Source of the DNA: Pseudomonadota bacterium
GTDB taxonomy: Bacteria; Pseudomonadota; Gammaproteobacteria; Steroidobacterales; Steroidobacteraceae
Direction of reading: 5' to 3'
Assembly (NCBI GenBank): GCA_021826035.1
Contig: JAKBBE010000075.1
Location: 1 to 12,740 of the forward strand
Length of the DNA: 12,740 bases
The translations under genes were made by a program, and so were the position numbers. How positions within the stretch are numbered: position 1 is the first letter of the stretch; every line of letters begins with the position of its first letter. Positions 1-6,703 of this stretch are shown here, piece after piece. The notes beneath the pieces are model-generated. The model was not told the origin of the DNA and searched no databases. It saw only the letters and a program-made list of their open reading frames with translations.

Positions 1-1753
1 CGTCGACGACGTTGAGCAGGTAGACCGTGTCCCACTCCATGCCCTTGGCCGAATGCACGGTCGAGAGCACCAGGTAATCCTCATCGAGCGCCGGCGGGCC
101 GGCGAGGTCCGAGGCCGCCGAAGGCGGATCGAGCGCGAGCTCACTGAGGAAGCGCTCGCGCGAGGGATACTGACCGGAGAGCACCTCGAGCTGCTCGAGA
201 TCCCCGCTGCGGGTATGGACCTGCTCGTAGATGCGCTCGAGGTGCGGCTGGTACCAGCGCCGCGCCCGCTGCACCTGGCCGCTCCACGGACAGCACGGAT
301 CGGCCAGTTCGCGCAGCAGCGCGAGCAACTCCGCCCAGTGTTCAGCGGCCGCCGGCGGTGGCGCGAAGGTCGTGAGCGCCCCGAGAGCGCCCGCGGCGCG
401 CTCCAGATGCTCGAGCACGCGCCGGGCGTTCACCGGACCCATCCCCGGAAGCAGTTGCACCGTGCGAAACGCGGCGAGCGCGTTGCGCGGGTTATCGGCC
501 CAGCGCAGCACGCCGAGCAGATCTTTCACGTGACCGGCTTCGAGAAAACGCAGCCCGCCGTACTTCACGAACGGAATGCCGCGCCGGCCGAGTTCGATCT
601 CGAGCACGTCACTGTGGCTGGAGGTGCGAAACAGGACGCCCTGATGCTTCAGCGGCACGTTCGCCTCGCGCCGGCGCAGCACCTCGGTGCAGACACATTC
701 GGCCTGCTGGCGCTGATCGAGCACGGTGCACAGGCGGGGCCGCACGCCCCCGGTGCGCACCGCGCGCAGATCCTTGCGGAACTGCCGGGACGCCTCGGCC
801 ATGACGGCGTTGGACAGATCCAGGATCGGCTGCGTGGAGCGATAGTTCTGCTCCAGAGTGATCACGGCCGCCGGCGGGGTGAAGCGCTGCGGAAACGCCA
901 GGATATTCTCCACCGAGGCGGCGCGAAAGGAGTAGATCGCCTGCGCGTCATCGCCGACCACCGCCAGTCCCGCTCCCTCGGGCTTCAGTGCCTGGAGGAT
1001 CTCGGCCTGCAGTGTGTTGGTGTCCTGGTACTCATCGACGAGCACGTGCTCGAACTGGCCGCCGATCTGGCCGGCCAGGCGCGCCTCGCTCATCATGACG
1101 TGCCAGTAGAGCAGCAGATCGTCGTAGTCGAGCAGATGCTCGCGCTGCTTGCGCTCGACGTAGGCGCGAAACAGCCCGGTGAGCTCCGCCTCCCATTGCG
1201 CGCACCAGGGGAACTGCTCCTCGAGCGTCACGCGCAGCGGACGCTGAGTGTTGACCCGGTGCGAGTAGATCTGCAGACAGGTCTGCTTGCGCGGGAAGCG
1301 CTGCTCCTTCTGCGCCAGCCCGAGTTCCTGGCGCAGCACATCGAGCAGATCGGCCGCATCGGCACGATCGAGCACGGTGAACTGCGGATCCAGGCCGAGC
1401 GCCGCGGCGTAGTGGCGCAGCAGCCGGTTGCCGATCGCATGGAAGGTGCCGCTCCAGGTGAGCCGCTCGTGCACCGCCCCACCGGAGGCGCCGCGCACGA
1501 TGTCGGCGGCGCGCAGGCGCATCTGCGCCGCGGCACGCCGTGTGAAGGTGAGCATCAGGATGCGCTCCGGCGCGACGCCGTGCAGCACCAGGTGCGCCAC
1601 CCGGTGCGCCAGAGTGTTGGTTTTACCGGTGCCCGCGCCGGCCACGATGAGCAGCGGTCCACAGCGAACGCCGCGACCCGGTTCTGGCTCCCCGAAGGTG
1701 GCCGCGCGCCGCTGCGGCTCGTTGAGCCGGGAAAGATGAGACTCGCTCGACAT
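1..1753 (-). CDS. UvrD/Rep-family (SF1A) ATP-dependent DNA helicase, C-terminus beyond the window
   Basis: A 3'-5' superfamily 1A DNA helicase, expected to unwind DNA in repair or replication restart. The frame is open from the ATG to the window edge, giving 584 residues. Visible motifs in order: Q-motif-like LNEPQRRAA (10-18), Walker A AGAGTGKT (38-45), motif Ia LTFTRRAA (68-75), Walker B DEYQDTN (240-246), motif III GDDAQAIYSFRAA (267-279), motif IV EQNYRST (301-307) and motif V VHSAKGMEW (566-574). Motif VI and the C-terminus lie to the left of the window. The motif V context followed by YLLNVVD resembles the shorter 'orphan' UvrD-like helicases of about 650-700 residues rather than canonical UvrD or Rep; that is from memory, not an alignment. 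The start is firm: a TAG lies in frame just upstream and the helicase core begins at once. There is no Shine-Dalgarno sequence. It is separated from the sulfotransferase-like gene by 98 bases and is probably transcribed separately. Confidence 0.95.
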   Translation of the reverse strand, partial: MSSESHLSRLNEPQRRAATFGEPEPGRGVRCGPLLIVAGAGTGKTNTLAHRVAHLVLHGVAPERILMLTFTRRAAAQMRLRAADIVRGASGGAVHERLTWSGTFHAIGNRLLRHYAAALGLDPQFTVLDRADAADLLDVLRQELGLAQKEQRFPRKQTCLQIYSHRVNTQRPLRVTLEEQFPWCAQWEAELTGLFRAYVERKQREHLLDYDDLLLYWHVMMSEARLAGQIGGQFEHVLVDEYQDTNTLQAEILQALKPEGAGLAVVGDDAQAIYSFRAASVENILAFPQRFTPPAAVITLEQNYRSTQPILDLSNAVMAEASRQFRKDLRAVRTGGVRPRLCTVLDQRQQAECVCTEVLRRREANVPLKHQGVLFRTSSHSDVLEIELGRRGIPFVKYGGLRFLEAGHVKDLLGVLRWADNPRNALAAFRTVQLLPGMGPVNARRVLEHLERAAGALGALTTFAPPPAAAEHWAELLALLRELADPCCPWSGQVQRARRWYQPHLERIYEQVHTRSGDLEQLEVLSGQYPSRERFLSELALDPPSAASDLAGPPALDEDYLVLSTVHSAKGMEWDTVYLLNVVD

Positions 1754-1764
1754 GACTGGCCGGA

Positions 1765-1770
1765 ACTATA
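1765..1770 (-). promoter_or_regulatory. Possible -10 element (TATAGT) for the helicase gene
   Basis: On the minus strand TATAGT matches the sigma-70 -10 consensus at five of six positions. It ends 11 bases before the helicase ATG, so a transcript starting about seven bases downstream would have almost no leader, which fits the lack of a Shine-Dalgarno sequence. No convincing -35 hexamer sits 16-18 bases upstream, so the call is weak. Confidence 0.25.
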
Positions 1771-1851
1771 CGGAATCGGACCCGGCGCCGCCATGAAGCA
1801 CCAGCGCGCGAAACATACAGCTCGCGCCGCCCAACTGGACTGGATAGGCCC

Positions 1852-2835
1852 TTACGGCCCCGGGGCCTCGAGCGGCGCGAAGGGTTCAAGCGCCGCACCG
1901 AATGCGACGAGCCGGGCGCGAATGTCGGCCTGCACCGCCGTGAAATCCACACCCACCACGGCCGCCTCCGACCGGGGCGTGAGTGCGTCGCTGAAGTCCA
2001 CCGGCAGGCCGGTCTCCGCGCCGATCCTCTCGCTCACCGCCGAGCGATACACCTCGGAGGACCCTAAGCGCTCGACGTCGATCATCACGTCGGCGGCCGG
2101 CGTTGCCGCGCTCTGCCCGAGCAGGTACACCCCGATGAAGGCCTGGTAGGACTGCTCGTCGCTCCAGGACGAGAGCGCCCGGTGCAGCGCCTGCAACCGT
2201 CCGCGCACGTCCCGCGGCCAGCGCGGCATGCGCGGCAAGCCGAGACTCGCGGCGAGACGCCCGGCCGGCGAGTGTACCGGGGCCTGCGCCAGGAGGGCTG
2301 CGTGGCACACCTCGAAGTACGGCACGGCAGCCGCACCGCGGTAGCTGCGGCAGGAGAGCCACTGCTGCGGCGCGCTGCGCCGCAGCACGATGTGGTACCC
2401 GCCGAGCCCGGCCCGCAGAGCCGCAGCCCGCTGCAGCGAGCGGGAGAACCCGAACACCGCCACCGAGCCGCGCACCGTCGCATGCTCGACTAAGCGGGCG
2501 AGATAGGCGATCTCATGACGTGCCCCGTCCGTCGGGAAGTAGCGCTCGAGCGCGAAGGACTCGCGGTAGCCTCTCACCCCGCGCAGCAGAGGTCTCAACA
2601 GCGGGCGATATTCGTCCCGGTACGGCCGTTCGAGCGGTGGATGCCGCGACGGCCAACCCTGCGCGGTGTCACGCGCCACGCGCTTGGGCGAGAGGTGCGC
2701 CAGCCGCTCGGCGAACGGCTCGTAGAAACACGTGGTGCCCGGTAGCACCCGGAATCGGCTCCAGACATAGGTGCTCGCGCAACGCCAGCCGGCGTGGATA
2801 TAGACGGCGGAGATGTCAGCGCGGGATCGGGACAC
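1852..2835 (-). CDS. Sulfotransferase-like P-loop protein (putative PAPS-dependent)
   Basis: A 327-residue protein with the layout of PAPS-dependent sulfotransferases, which move a sulfuryl group from 3'-phosphoadenosine-5'-phosphosulfate to a hydroxyl or amine. Near the N-terminus a beta strand runs into a P-loop-like segment, HAGWRCASTYVW (14-25), matching the 5'-phosphosulfate loop of bacterial members, where Arg often replaces Lys. YEPF (38-41) follows, as is common in the family. The segment 149-165 ends in RRSAPQQWLS, an Arg-x7-Ser arrangement (R153, S161) typical of the 3'-phosphate-binding element. No signal peptide or membrane segment is visible, so it is probably cytosolic. The start is GTG; no in-frame ATG occurs before the fold begins at about residue 10, which supports it. 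The substrate cannot be read. It stands alone, divergent from the Nudix gene, with no PAPS-synthesis genes in the window. It could also be a P-loop relative that does not transfer sulfate. Confidence 0.6.
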   Translation of the reverse strand: MSRSRADISAVYIHAGWRCASTYVWSRFRVLPGTTCFYEPFAERLAHLSPKRVARDTAQGWPSRHPPLERPYRDEYRPLLRPLLRGVRGYRESFALERYFPTDGARHEIAYLARLVEHATVRGSVAVFGFSRSLQRAAALRAGLGGYHIVLRRSAPQQWLSCRSYRGAAAVPYFEVCHAALLAQAPVHSPAGRLAASLGLPRMPRWPRDVRGRLQALHRALSSWSDEQSYQAFIGVYLLGQSAATPAADVMIDVERLGSSEVYRSAVSERIGAETGLPVDFSDALTPRSEAAVVGVDFTAVQADIRARLVAFGAALEPFAPLEAPGP

Positions 2836-2867
2836 GCGGCGAGCCTGGTCGGTCGTGGACGGCGCAG

Positions 2868-2895
2868 TTTAAAGGCGTGCTTCCCCCACCCTCAA
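2868..2895 (-). promoter_or_regulatory. Candidate sigma-70 promoter of the sulfotransferase-like gene
   Basis: On the minus strand a TTGAGG hexamer (2890-2895) is followed after 16 bases by TTTAAA (2868-2873). Each matches the sigma-70 consensus at four of six positions. Transcription would start near 2861, leaving a leader of about 25 bases before the GTG at 2835. It lies in the 115-base divergent gap shared with the Nudix gene and is one of very few AT-rich spots in a GC-rich region. Confidence 0.4.
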
Positions 2896-2919
2896 GGGCC
2901 CTGCGGGGCGCGGATCGCA

Positions 2920-2932
2920 CCGGGACACCCGG
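2920..2932. repeat. Short inverted repeat in the leader of the Nudix gene
   Basis: CCGGG-ACA-CCCGG forms a perfect five-pair hairpin 18 bases before the Nudix ATG. It partly covers the only purine-rich stretch (GGGGA, 2931-2935) that could act as a ribosome-binding site, so folding could limit translation. In DNA this GC-rich, a five-base palindrome can easily arise by chance. Confidence 0.2.
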
Positions 2933-2950
2933 GGATGCTAGGCTCGAGCC

Positions 2951-3499
2951 ATGGACCCTGCCCACAAGACCCTGCACTACCGCGGCCGCGTCATCTCGGT
3001 GACCACCGATGAGGTACGCCTGCCAAACGGCCACCAGGCGACCCTCGAGGTGGTGCATCACCCGGGAGGCGCCGTGGCCGTGGCCATCGACGCCGAGCAG
3101 CGCGTCTGCCTGCTGCGCCAGTACCGCTACGTCGCCGGCGGTTGGCTATGGGAACTGCCGGCCGGCAAGCTCGAGCCGGGCGAGCCCCCGCTCGAGACGG
3201 CACGCCGTGAGCTGACCGAGGAGGCCGGCGTACGCGCCCGCGACTGGCGCAGTCTCGGCGCGTATTTCAGCTCCCCGGGCGTGTTCAGCGAAGTGCTGCA
3301 CCTGTACCTGGCCACCGGCATCGAACCGGCGGTCGCGGCCCACGAGCAGGCCGAGGTGATCGAGGTGCACTGGGTACCCTTCGCCGAGGCCTGCCAGTGG
3401 GCCGAGGGCGGGGAGATCCGCGACGGCAAGACCGCCCTCGGGCTGCTGCGCGCCCGCTACGTGATGTCCTCGGCCGGATCGAGCACCGCACCGCGATAG
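2951..3499 (+). CDS. Nudix hydrolase, ADP-ribose pyrophosphatase-like
   Basis: A cytosolic Nudix enzyme of 182 residues, the only gene on the plus strand. The Nudix box is complete and canonical at residues 72-94 (G-x5-E-x7-REL-x-EE-x-GV), giving the acidic Mg-binding helix-loop-helix. Before it come the strand RVCLLRQYRY (51-60) and WELPAGKLEPGE, where an aromatic residue precedes ELPAG; this is the signature of ADP-ribose/ADP-sugar pyrophosphatases (NudF/TrgB type) rather than MutT. The family cleaves ADP-ribose to AMP and ribose 5-phosphate, clearing free ADP-ribose. PGVFSEVLHLYLA (94 onward) fits the same subfamily. The exact substrate is inferred. The last 14 codons lie antisense to the end of the convergent gene at 3457-4308. 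The upstream ribosome-binding site is weak. Confidence 0.92.
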   Translation: MDPAHKTLHYRGRVISVTTDEVRLPNGHQATLEVVHHPGGAVAVAIDAEQRVCLLRQYRYVAGGWLWELPAGKLEPGEPPLETARRELTEEAGVRARDWRSLGAYFSSPGVFSEVLHLYLATGIEPAVAAHEQAEVIEVHWVPFAEACQWAEGGEIRDGKTALGLLRARYVMSSAGSSTAPR

Positions 3500-4308
3500 A
3501 TCGCCTCGAGCCAGAGGGCGATGCGCCGGCACGGCCCGTCCAGCCACCCGTAGCGCTCCGGCAGCTCGAGCGCGTATAGCTCGTCGATGGCCTGATGGAA
3601 GGCCCGCCGCAGCGCGAGGCGGCCCTTGAACGCTTGGGCGAGGATGGAGGCCGACGCGGGCGTCTTCACCGTCGCGCTCAACACCTGCGGGGCCGTCGAG
3701 AGCGTGAACGCATGAGCCTCGGCATAGGCCGACGCCTCGATGTGATCCTTCACGGCGCGGATCTTCTCGGGGTCCGTCAGGCGACGGCTGTGCAGCGCGT
3801 AGTTGTTGGTCTGGAAGCGGAAGTCCTGCGCGCGCGGCTCGCCGAGCACGTGTTCCGCGGCGCAACCGATCGGCACGAACGTGCAGGAGCGCTTGCCGAC
3901 GCGAAACAGCGGAGTCACGAGCGCATCGCACTCGTGCGCCGCGGCGCGCACCACCTGCGCCGCGTACGGGGCAAAGAAATCATCGTCATCGTGCGGATAG
4001 AGATAGAACGGCGCGGTGCGCGCCAATGCGGCGATTTCGGCCAGCTGCTCAAACCCGTAGCGGCTCGCCTCGCCCACCGCGGCGAGATTGGCCGCGCTGA
4101 GGCGCACCAGCAGCGCACGAAAGGTGAAGAAATCGGTGTCGAAGCGCTCGTTCCACGCCCCGATGAGCGCCGCGATGTCGTGCGGAAATCCCGGTATGGC
4201 GTGATCGGGCACGAAGCGGCGCGGATCGATGGGCAGGCCGCCACGGAAGTCACTCGAGAGCGTGGCCCAGTCGGGGGACTGTCGGCGCAGCAGGATGAGT
4301 GGGTTCAT
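3457..4308 (-). CDS. Putative glycosyltransferase with a DDDD motif (weak assignment)
   Basis: A 283-residue protein with no confident family match. Features pointing to a GT-A-type glycosyltransferase are the acidic cluster FYLYPHDDDDFFAPY (101-115), which looks like a DxD metal/nucleotide-sugar site on a strand end, and the later FQTNNYALHSRR (165-176), reminiscent of the acceptor region of rhamnosyltransferase-like proteins. The stretch FFTFRALLVRL precedes the core. No signal peptide or membrane helix is visible. I chose the ATG at 4308; a GTG at 4374 would add 22 residues rich in proline and small residues, and a hairpin lies directly upstream of it. Neither start has a clear Shine-Dalgarno sequence. 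It is flanked by a 203-base gap and converges on the Nudix gene with a 43-base overlap. With the nearby sulfotransferase-like gene it could act on a surface or secreted glycan, but that is inference only. Confidence 0.5.
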   Translation of the reverse strand: MNPLILLRRQSPDWATLSSDFRGGLPIDPRRFVPDHAIPGFPHDIAALIGAWNERFDTDFFTFRALLVRLSAANLAAVGEASRYGFEQLAEIAALARTAPFYLYPHDDDDFFAPYAAQVVRAAAHECDALVTPLFRVGKRSCTFVPIGCAAEHVLGEPRAQDFRFQTNNYALHSRRLTDPEKIRAVKDHIEASAYAEAHAFTLSTAPQVLSATVKTPASASILAQAFKGRLALRRAFHQAIDELYALELPERYGWLDGPCRRIALWLEAIYRGAVLDPAEDIT

Positions 4309-4374
4309 CGGCGAGGGAGGCGGCAGTTCAGGGGACGAGACGCACACGATAGCCGCCCCGGGCGCCCAATGCAC

Positions 4375-4401
4375 GCCGCCGCAGCCCTCGGTCGCGGCGG
4401 C
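4375..4401. repeat. Inverted repeat, 8-bp arms, in the 203-base intergenic gap
   Basis: Arms GCCGCCGC (4375-4382) and GCGGCGGC (4394-4401) are perfectly complementary around an 11-base loop. The hairpin lies between the small protein gene (ending at 4512 on the minus strand) and the putative glycosyltransferase. It could end or weaken transcription from the upstream pair, but no T-run follows on the minus strand, so it is not a standard intrinsic terminator. Confidence 0.25.
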
Positions 4402-4511
4402 TTCACCAAAGTCGTCGGACGGCGGTATTCAGATTCGGTTGGCGCTGTCGACGCCGCAGAACGGCACTGCGCCTATTCGAAGACGCGGTCCGACCCGCGG
4501 ACCCATCGCCC

Positions 4512-4703
4512 TCACAGGAGCATTTTCTTGCCTTCGACGAAGGGGCCCCGCTGCGGCCAGATCGGACACAGTGCTTCGACGACGGCCATCAGATCATCGA
4601 GCGCCCGGAACGGATCCTCTGCACGAGTCGCCGGCAGCGCTAAACCGCCGTCCGCGGCCAGCGGCGCGTCCTTCAACCTAGTCGAGTTCCCGGAGGAGGT
4701 CAT
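4512..4703 (-). CDS. Small protein overlapping the nucleotidyltransferase gene, possible partner
   Basis: A 63-residue protein whose ATG lies 26 bases inside the 3' end of the nucleotidyltransferase gene, in another frame, suggesting translational coupling. The C-terminal half reads as a real protein: an acidic/hydrophobic helix (EDPFRALDDLMAVVEAL) then CPIWPQRGPFVEGKKMLL to the stop. Trp-Pro-x-Arg followed by a short basic hydrophobic tail recalls small proteins I remember next to nucleotidyltransferases of this type, but I cannot name a family. No Shine-Dalgarno sequence supports the ATG; a TTG nine codons later, just past the TAG of the upstream gene, is an alternative start. Extending the frame upstream to 4826 would only read through the nucleotidyltransferase. 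No catalytic motif and no HEPN RxxxxxH motif is visible, so an antitoxin or accessory role is a guess. Confidence 0.45.
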   Translation of the reverse strand: MTSSGNSTRLKDAPLAADGGLALPATRAEDPFRALDDLMAVVEALCPIWPQRGPFVEGKKMLL

Positions 4704-5214
4704 TGAGCAGCGGTTCGCGGTCGAAGAGACGAAAATACTCGCGCACCTCCGCCATGTCCAGCCGTTCCCGGTTGGCCCGTAGCAGCGCCCGGATGTCCTC
4801 GAGATCTTGAGTCCGCCGAGGATCATTGGTCAGCCCTTGCAGCTTAAACCCAATCAGACCTTCGCTACTGATGACGCGCAACTCCCCGAGGGAGGTCACG
4901 AGCGTCCGGGCACCTGCCAGCAACCGCTTGGCCGTCGGACGGTGAGCGTAGAGCAAATCGACGCGCTCATCGCCGCGCACGCAATTGGCCGCATCCGCGC
5001 TGCGATGAACGCTTCGATAGCCGAGCGCAGTGAGCTCTCTCTCAATCGCATCAGCGTTCTCCAAGTCCACCAGCAGGTCGACGTCCTGTGTAGCGCGAAT
5101 CACGTCGTAGGGCGCAAGCGCGAGGCCCCCGATCAGCGCGTACCGGGCACCCATGTTACCGAGCACGGCAGTCAGTTCGCTGATCTGTCTGCCGAGACGC
5201 GATGCCGTAGTCAT
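4678..5214 (-). CDS. Nucleotidyltransferase-fold protein, AbiEii/MNT-like
   Basis: A 178-residue protein of the DNA polymerase-beta-like nucleotidyltransferase superfamily. The signature is clear: a helix, then YALIGGLAL (25-33) with the conserved Gly-Gly, then RATQDVDLLVD (40-50), which supplies the catalytic pair D44 and D46, and RVDLLYA (84-90), giving the third acidic residue D86. GFKLQGL (122-128) followed by R134-D137-x-x-D140-I matches the downstream Lys and Arg/Asp residues of AbiEii-like and related proteins. The family includes toxins that nucleotidylate tRNA or partner proteins and aminoglycoside-type transferases; the target here is unknown. Its 178 residues are short for AbiEii but usual for stand-alone members. 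The stretch looks less GC-rich than its neighbours (for example around 5041-5100), hinting at later acquisition. The overlapping small gene at 4703-4512 is the likely partner. Confidence 0.85.
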   Translation of the reverse strand: MTTASRLGRQISELTAVLGNMGARYALIGGLALAPYDVIRATQDVDLLVDLENADAIERELTALGYRSVHRSADAANCVRGDERVDLLYAHRPTAKRLLAGARTLVTSLGELRVISSEGLIGFKLQGLTNDPRRTQDLEDIRALLRANRERLDMAEVREYFRLFDREPLLNDLLRELD

Positions 5215-5279
5215 GATAGGACAATACTAGCCCTTTCCCATCCGCTGCGTCGCACTGGAGGGGCTTGCCGAGACGTCCC

Positions 5280-5927
5280 TCAGGTCAGCCGCTCGATGTG
5301 CGCGCGCTTGCGTGCGTTGCTGTAGCGGTAAAAGCGACGCAACTCCGCGAGCACCACCGCCTGCCCGCCGTGCGGCCCGTGCAGCAGGTGCTCGAGCCGG
5401 CGGCAGAAGCGCTCGGCATAGCCGCTCGCATGCCGATACAGTGCGGCGCGCTCCCCCGCGAGCTCAGGATCGATGCGCGTGCGCGCGAACAGCAGTCGGC
5501 GCAGCTCGGCCGGAAAGTGCTGCGGGCACTGCTCGCGCAGCAGCCAGAAGCTGGTCACGTACTTGTCCACCTCGGCTTGCATCTCCAGTTCGAGCAGCGA
5601 GACCGGCCGGTCGTGCGCGGCGTTCCAGGCCAGGTAGAGAAAATGACTCACGCCCTCGAGCGCGGTCCACCAGTCCGCGACGTTGCGCTCATCGAGCCGC
5701 ACCATCGGGTCGGCACGGGCCAGCCGCTCGAGCAACCCGGGATCCAGATACAGCGAGACGGCCATCTCATCGCCGGCCTCCGCGACAATCAGATCCTCCT
5801 CGCTCTGGCGGGCCCGCACCGTCTCGGGCAGGTGCGCTCGGTCGGTGACGAGAAAATCGTATACGTCGTAGCCGACGCCCAGATCATAGATGCCGCCGAT
5901 CATCTCCTGCGCGCGCGTGAGGATCAT
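5280..5927 (-). CDS. Conserved hypothetical protein B (GVSHFLYLAWNA / LELEMQAEVDKYV type)
   Basis: A 215-residue soluble protein I cannot assign to a named family. The N-terminal third is a mixed alpha/beta region (IYDLGVGYDVYDFLVTD; VAEAGDEMAVSLYLDPG). A core of conserved appearance follows: ALEGVSHFLYLAWNA (89-103), then SLLELEMQAEVDKYV (110-124), which places several acidic residues on one helix. The C-terminal half is helical and Arg-rich (HASGYAERFCRRLEHLL, AELRRFYRYSNARKRAHI) and could bind nucleic acid or another acidic partner. No signal peptide, membrane helix or known catalytic motif is visible. The ATG lies three bases after the TGA of the upstream gene (protein A), with no Shine-Dalgarno sequence of its own, so translation is probably coupled. 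I recall similar proteins in other proteobacteria, again beside an A-like protein, but cannot verify that here. Confidence 0.75.
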   Translation of the reverse strand: MILTRAQEMIGGIYDLGVGYDVYDFLVTDRAHLPETVRARQSEEDLIVAEAGDEMAVSLYLDPGLLERLARADPMVRLDERNVADWWTALEGVSHFLYLAWNAAHDRPVSLLELEMQAEVDKYVTSFWLLREQCPQHFPAELRRLLFARTRIDPELAGERAALYRHASGYAERFCRRLEHLLHGPHGGQAVVLAELRRFYRYSNARKRAHIERLT

Positions 5928-5930
5928 CGC

Positions 5931-6578
5931 TCAGTGCAGCACGCCAAGCGCCGCCCTCGGCTGCGCCGCCGGCTCGACGCCGAGCCGCCTCAGTAGCGCG
6001 TAGCTGCGCCGGCTGCCGGTCTTCAGCCACTGCTCGTACAGGCGCAGAATGTCCCGGCAGGTGTGGGTATAGCCGGCCTCGCTCAGCTCGTTGAGCGCAT
6101 CGACCATGGGTTGGAACTTCGCGGCGAGCTCGGCAAACACCTCGCCGAGCACGCGGCTGCGTCGGGCGGCCGCCTCCTGCGGCACCGCGGATGCGCAGAG
6201 CCGCCGAGCGAGCGTGTCGTAGGCGCACCCGCCCATGGCGATGTGATAATCGATATCGATCAGCTTGCGCGCAAAGCCGCGCGCGAAGAACCCGGCAATG
6301 AACAACGAGACGTCCCCGAGACGCTGCAGCCCGCGCTCACGCTCCGCACGGGTGCGCGCCTCGAGCGCCTCGGAGAGCATCACGACGAGCGGTTTCAGCC
6401 GCAGCCCCTCGGCGGTGGACTCGTACAGCGCCTCGGAGCGGGCAAACAGCGTGAGCAGGTTCACCACGTAATGCTCGGTCTGCTCCTCGAGCGCCAGATG
6501 CTGATTGGCGAGCGCCCCGCGCAGCGCATCCTTGAAGTACTCGGTGAGATTCCCGACCGGCTGGATTTGGCTCGACAT
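5931..6578 (-). CDS. Conserved hypothetical protein A (LGDVSLFIAGFF / DIDYHIAMGG type)
   Basis: A 215-residue, mostly helical soluble protein with no named function that I recognise. Its most family-like stretch is LGDVSLFIAGFFARGF (87-102) followed by DIDYHIAMGGCAYDTLA (108-124). The N-terminal part, HYVVNLLTLFARSEALY (36-52) and PLVVMLSEALEA (63-74), is amphipathic helix, and the C-terminal part carries DILRLYEQWLKTGSRR (176-191). The start is the ATG at 6578, backed by a strong Shine-Dalgarno sequence ten bases upstream; an upstream in-frame start would add 19 unlikely residues. It is the first gene of a two-gene unit with protein B, three bases apart, and follows a 177-base gap that holds two hairpins, so the unit may have its own promoter. 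The IAGFF segment is hydrophobic but too short and too charged around it to be a clear membrane anchor. Confidence 0.8.
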   Translation of the reverse strand: MSSQIQPVGNLTEYFKDALRGALANQHLALEEQTEHYVVNLLTLFARSEALYESTAEGLRLKPLVVMLSEALEARTRAERERGLQRLGDVSLFIAGFFARGFARKLIDIDYHIAMGGCAYDTLARRLCASAVPQEAAARRSRVLGEVFAELAAKFQPMVDALNELSEAGYTHTCRDILRLYEQWLKTGSRRSYALLRRLGVEPAAQPRAALGVLH

Positions 6579-6588
6579 GAATGGTTCG

Positions 6589-6594
6589 ACCTCC
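6589..6594 (-). promoter_or_regulatory. Shine-Dalgarno sequence of protein A
   Basis: GGAGGT on the minus strand, ten bases before the ATG at 6578, a near-perfect anti-SD match. It is the strongest ribosome-binding site in the window and decides between this ATG and a start 57 bases further upstream. Confidence 0.75.
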
Positions 6595-6649
6595 CGCGCG
6601 GCGTACCATTGATGACAACGGCCGCCTGCGCTCAAAGTTGATCCAACGC

Positions 6650-6665
6650 CGCGGTGAAAACCGCG
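6650..6665. repeat. Hairpin with GAAA tetraloop in the gap before the protein A/B pair
   Basis: CGCGGT-GAAA-ACCGCG is a perfect six-pair stem with a four-base loop, GAAA on the plus strand. It lies 72 bases upstream of the protein A start and about 90 bases after the ATP-grasp stop. On the minus strand no T-run follows. It could be part of a leader structure or a regulator-binding palindrome; chance is also possible in this GC-rich context. Confidence 0.3.
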
Positions 6666-6703
6666 ACCCGGTGCTCATTTTAGTGGTCGGCCGCACGGAA
6701 TTT

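Noticed and set aside
1856..1867. Perfect 12-base palindrome GGCCCCGGGGCC at the end of the sulfotransferase-like gene, considered as a terminator.
   Set aside because: It lies inside the coding sequence, has no loop and no T-run; likely by chance in GC-rich DNA.
53..2149. Very long open frame of 698 codons on the plus strand.
   Set aside because: It is antisense to the helicase and the sulfotransferase-like gene, is rich in Arg, Gln and His as antisense frames in high-GC DNA are, and shows no motif.
4309..4374. GTG start adding 22 residues to the putative glycosyltransferase.
   Set aside because: The added residues are Pro/Ser-rich without structure, no ribosome-binding site is seen, and an eight-pair hairpin begins on the next base; the ATG at 4308 is preferred, though not proven.
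3595..4782. Long plus-strand open frame across the putative glycosyltransferase and the nucleotidyltransferase.
   Set aside because: It crosses two minus-strand genes and their gap, has antisense-like composition and no recognisable domain.
4704..4826. Upstream extension of the small protein gene.
   Set aside because: It overlaps the nucleotidyltransferase coding sequence, and the residues look like an out-of-frame reading rich in Cys, Ser and Trp.
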